Assembly: GCF_023856365.1 (NCBI RefSeq)
Contig: NC_064556.1
Location: 1,688,001 to 1,752,000 of the forward strand
Reading direction: 5' to 3'
DNA from: Brienomyrus brachyistius
Taxonomy: Eukaryota; Chordata; Actinopteri; Osteoglossiformes; Mormyridae
DNA length: 64,000 nucleotides
Every line of letters begins with the position of its first letter. Position 1 is the first letter of the stretch. The notes beneath the pieces were generated by a model, which made no database searches, had not been told where the DNA came from, and saw only the letters and a list, made by a program, of their open reading frames with translations. Shown here piece after piece: positions 61,370 through 64,000 of the stretch. Made by a program: the position numbers and the translations under genes.

Positions 61370-61560
61370 AACGGATTTTATATTGTACTCATTTAGCGGA
61401 TGATTTTTTACAGAGCGCCATACAATTGGAGAAATTGGGGTGAAGGGACTTGCTTAAGGATCCAGGGGTGACATGACACTGTCGACTCTGGGATTTGAAC
61501 CAGCAACCACCTGACCACAGGCACACAGCCCCACAGGAGACCTAACAGCATGGTTAGTAG
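61370..61560 (-). mobile_element. V-SINE-like retroposon, minus orientation
   Basis: On the minus strand: B-box GGTTCAAATCC (plus: GGATTTGAACC near 61492), GGATCCTTAAGCAAGTCCCT, then GCGCTCTGTAAAAAATCATC CGCTAAATGAGTACAATA, a decayed V-SINE-type tail. Confidence 0.75.
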
Positions 61561-63701
61561 AAAGCCAGTCACGTTCTTCTTAATTGCCTAATTAACGTCA
61601 GCTTTGATGGTCAGGAGTGATTGTCACGTCGCTGGCAGCCTTCTTGAGGAAATGCTACTATCAGCTGATTGGACCTCTCTAAACCCACTGCCACCCCCCC
61701 CCCCCCCTTGCAGTGTGATGAATTGGAATAGAATATGAAAAAGCTTGGGTCAGCTGTGTAACACACGGTCCAGCCCTTAGCTGAAGTATCTCTCTAGCTG
61801 TGAAGAGTCTTGTCCCAGTTTTTCGAGCATGTGGGGTGGGGGGGGGGGGGGGCTGGTGTGGAGCAGTGATAGCAAAGATGGCTGCTTCTGAAATGAAAGA
61901 CGGGAGGCTGATAAGCCGCGGTTTCTCCTCTCGATCGACGGACGTGTCGAAATTATTGCCATGGGCCCCAAAGCAGCACTCCGCTGGTACGAGTCTTAGC
62001 AGGGGGGGGGTAAATGTCACCAAATCCAGCGGGGGGAGGGGGCAGGGGTGCCAGTGATGTGAGGAATCACTCTCCTATTCAGCCTCTCCCCTGTCACTCA
62101 CCAATTCTCAGCATATCATTGGCTAATGATTAGGTTGCCCCCCCGCCCTTATGCACCCAACCTTAAAAAAGATCCTAGAATTGTTGCTGAATCCCTGGCA
62201 GGTGCCGTCAGTCCCGTCGCCAGTGCCACACACCGAAATAACCGAAACTGTAAAATGAGGCAACAGGCTAACTGCAAAGTGTATGAGAAATAAGGCTGAT
62301 TTTTAAGGTTATAACCAAAAACTGTAAATAAATTAAATCACCGAATTACCAATAAAGAGAAGGAGTGAGATGTGAAAACCGACCAGATCATTTAGAAATC
62401 TAAGCGTGAGGTCGACTCCATATTGTTGCTGTCGTCCGATTCCCACGGTGCCCGGTTTCCATGGCACCCTGCCTCATGACCACTATGACCCAGCTTCCTT
62501 TTGGGGGGGGGGCCCAGCCCCCCCATTTCACTTGGCAAAGTTCACCGCCCAGCACAGATTTCCCACTATCTGTTGCCCCCCGCTGTGTATTAATTGGATC
62601 ACCCAGGTAACATTTACTGTAGATCTATGACCAGGGCAGTGATTAGGCCGGTCACCATGGCGACACGCCTCCGGACACAGCCACCTCCTGCCGTCAATAA
62701 ACGCGCACGGTGTCAGGAAGCGAAGAGGCCGCCGGCTGCAGCCGTCAATGGTCTTCGATGCAGGTGACGCGTGAGTGATGTCAGGAGGGCGAGGTTTCAG
62801 AACCTTTACGTTCTACGGCAGCGTTCCCGCCTTCTCTAGTCTTCCCCCTGCACCTCGTCCCGGATGTGGGAATGCAGGGCTGCCTGCAGCCTTTCACAGA
62901 TAATGCAGCAACGCTGATGAAAACCGCCACAAGTCACATGCGGGCAGCCTGGTCCCACGACGGGAAACCATGCAGGACCTCTAAGCCAAGCATCAAAGCA
63001 GCCGCAACATGCAGCAATGAAAGGGATTCTGGGATGCTTCTGCGGACCCCTGTAGACATCACGCCTAGGGGCCTAAGAGAGGGCTGGCTTTGCCTCACAG
63101 CTTGGAATAAGAACATCCAGAATACTCTTCAAAGACATGCAGCGCTTGCATATTCCGAGAAGCGACGGGCAGGCAGTGCAACCTTCTGGCCCCTCACAGC
63201 TGACTCCACACCGGCCCGTGCAGATGGACCGGCATGTGGAAGGATCCGGAACATCGATGGGAGTGATAAATACCCAGGGCTATATAGGACGGAAGTGAGA
63301 GGGGGGGCAAACGAGGGCAGAAGAGGGAGGAACATAGTGCAGAAAGAGAAGCGAAGCGGAGGGTTTAAGCAGCTAGTTGGGTGCGAGGAGATTTCAGGGC
63401 GGGGGGGCAGGGCTGGAGAGGTGTAATTGGTGCCTGTGAGCGGGTAAGACCCCCCCTCCCCCCCCCGCACACTCAGGGCAGAACGGAGCAGAGCCTCATC
63501 ATCGCCGTGGACGGGGTCACACTGACTTAATTCCCAAAATGCGATTATAGGCAAAATGGATGAAATATTATGTTGCAACGGGCTTTGGGTGGAAATGCAA
63601 ATAGGGGAAGGATGTCTTTTTTCTGCTCTACACGAATGATGCACACATTTATTTCTTTTTTTCCGCGGCAGTGGCACAATGGGGCTGACATGCACCCGGG
63701 G

Positions 63702-63920
63702 AACAGTGGTGAACAGGAGCCGGGGAACGGCGGTGAGCAGGAGCCGGGGAACGGCGGGGAGCAGGAGCCGGGGAACGGCGGTGAACAGGAGCCGGGGCCG
63801 GCGGTGAACAGGAGCCGGGGCCGGCGGTGAGCAGGAGCCGGGGAACGGCGGTGAGCAGGAGCCGGGGGCCGGCGGTGAACAGGAGCCGGGGGCCGGCGGT
63901 GAACAGGAGCCGGGGTCGGC
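63702..63920. repeat. 24-bp GC-rich minisatellite, about nine copies
   Basis: The unit GGAGCCGGGGAACGGCGGTG AGCA alternates with a GGGGCCGGCGGTGAACA variant. Open in several frames because of the 24-bp period. Confidence 0.95.
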
Positions 63921-64000
63921 GCACACCCATGGCACAGATTCAAGAGGAGCAACTGGCCAGCCAGAAAATATCTGTTCACTGCCCTTTGGGTTCCTGTGTT

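Larger units (their letters stand above)
47800..64000 (-). other. nrxn2: 3' part of the nrxn2 intron upstream of the LNS6 exon; continues past the window
   Basis: At least 16.2 kb of intron, ending AG at 47801-47800. Contents: telomere-like repeat (48416-48450), several minisatellites (53202, 53491, 58098, 63702), a hAT MITE (55982-56351), SINEs (52495, 56490, 61370), a Tc1-like fragment (59135) and many poly-G/poly-C runs. Stretches at 48600-50150, 51000-51300 and 60000-61200 look unique and AT-rich. I found no exon for the expected LNS6 start (ending LHI) or for the beta-neurexin first exon. Confidence 0.75.

Noticed and set aside
61370..61560. Functional tRNA gene
   Set aside because: Only the B-box half is recognisable and a SINE tail follows; no cloverleaf can be formed by eye.
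62866..63426. 186-codon plus-strand frame
   Set aside because: No recognisable domain, low-complexity end, lies in a neurexin intron; likely chance.

Overview
The window is vertebrate nuclear DNA, almost certainly from a teleost fish. It has long introns with GT-AG boundaries, dense microsatellites and minisatellites, tRNA-derived SINEs with a V-SINE-like tail, small hAT-type MITEs, and copies of a repeat common in fish that opens with CCAT units. There are no bacterial-style genes. The species cannot be named from the sequence.

One gene is supported: the 3' part of a neurexin-2 gene (nrxn2; a or b copy not resolved), on the minus strand and so read from high to low coordinates. I assign five exons: 47799-47628 (LNS6 part 1), 37359-37270 (the 90-nt splice-site-4 cassette), 25978-25656 (LNS6 end and Thr-rich stalk), 16726-16648 (79-nt acidic stalk exon) and 6538-5651 (stalk, transmembrane helix, cytoplasmic tail ending EYYV). 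All boundaries have AG/GT sites and compatible phases. The SS4 and 79-nt exons are short and were found by reading the minus strand for expected neurexin peptides. The last exon as written carries a one-base frame conflict in a G/C homopolymer (6370-6384). A 3' UTR probably runs down to about 3.1 kb.

Layout: 1-3.1 kb is downstream flank with a 92-bp array, a TIR element and a 60-bp array. 3.1-5.65 kb is the probable 3' UTR. 5.65-6.54 kb is the terminal exon. 6.54-47.8 kb is four introns of about 9-11 kb separating the exons. 47.8-64 kb is the 3' part of the next upstream intron; the first LNS6 exon and the beta-neurexin promoter were not found and probably lie beyond the window.

The notable content is regulatory and structural. 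A UWAA cluster resembling STAR-protein (SAM68/SLM) sites lies just after the SS4 exon. Skipping the 79-nt exon would give an immediate stop before the membrane anchor. A minisatellite abuts a 5' splice site and repeats its sequence. Two transposon-derived repeats contain internally amplified minisatellites. A 2-kb minisatellite and a long CA/GT tract lie upstream of the SS4 exon. No autonomous transposon, virus, CRISPR array or novel multi-gene system was seen.
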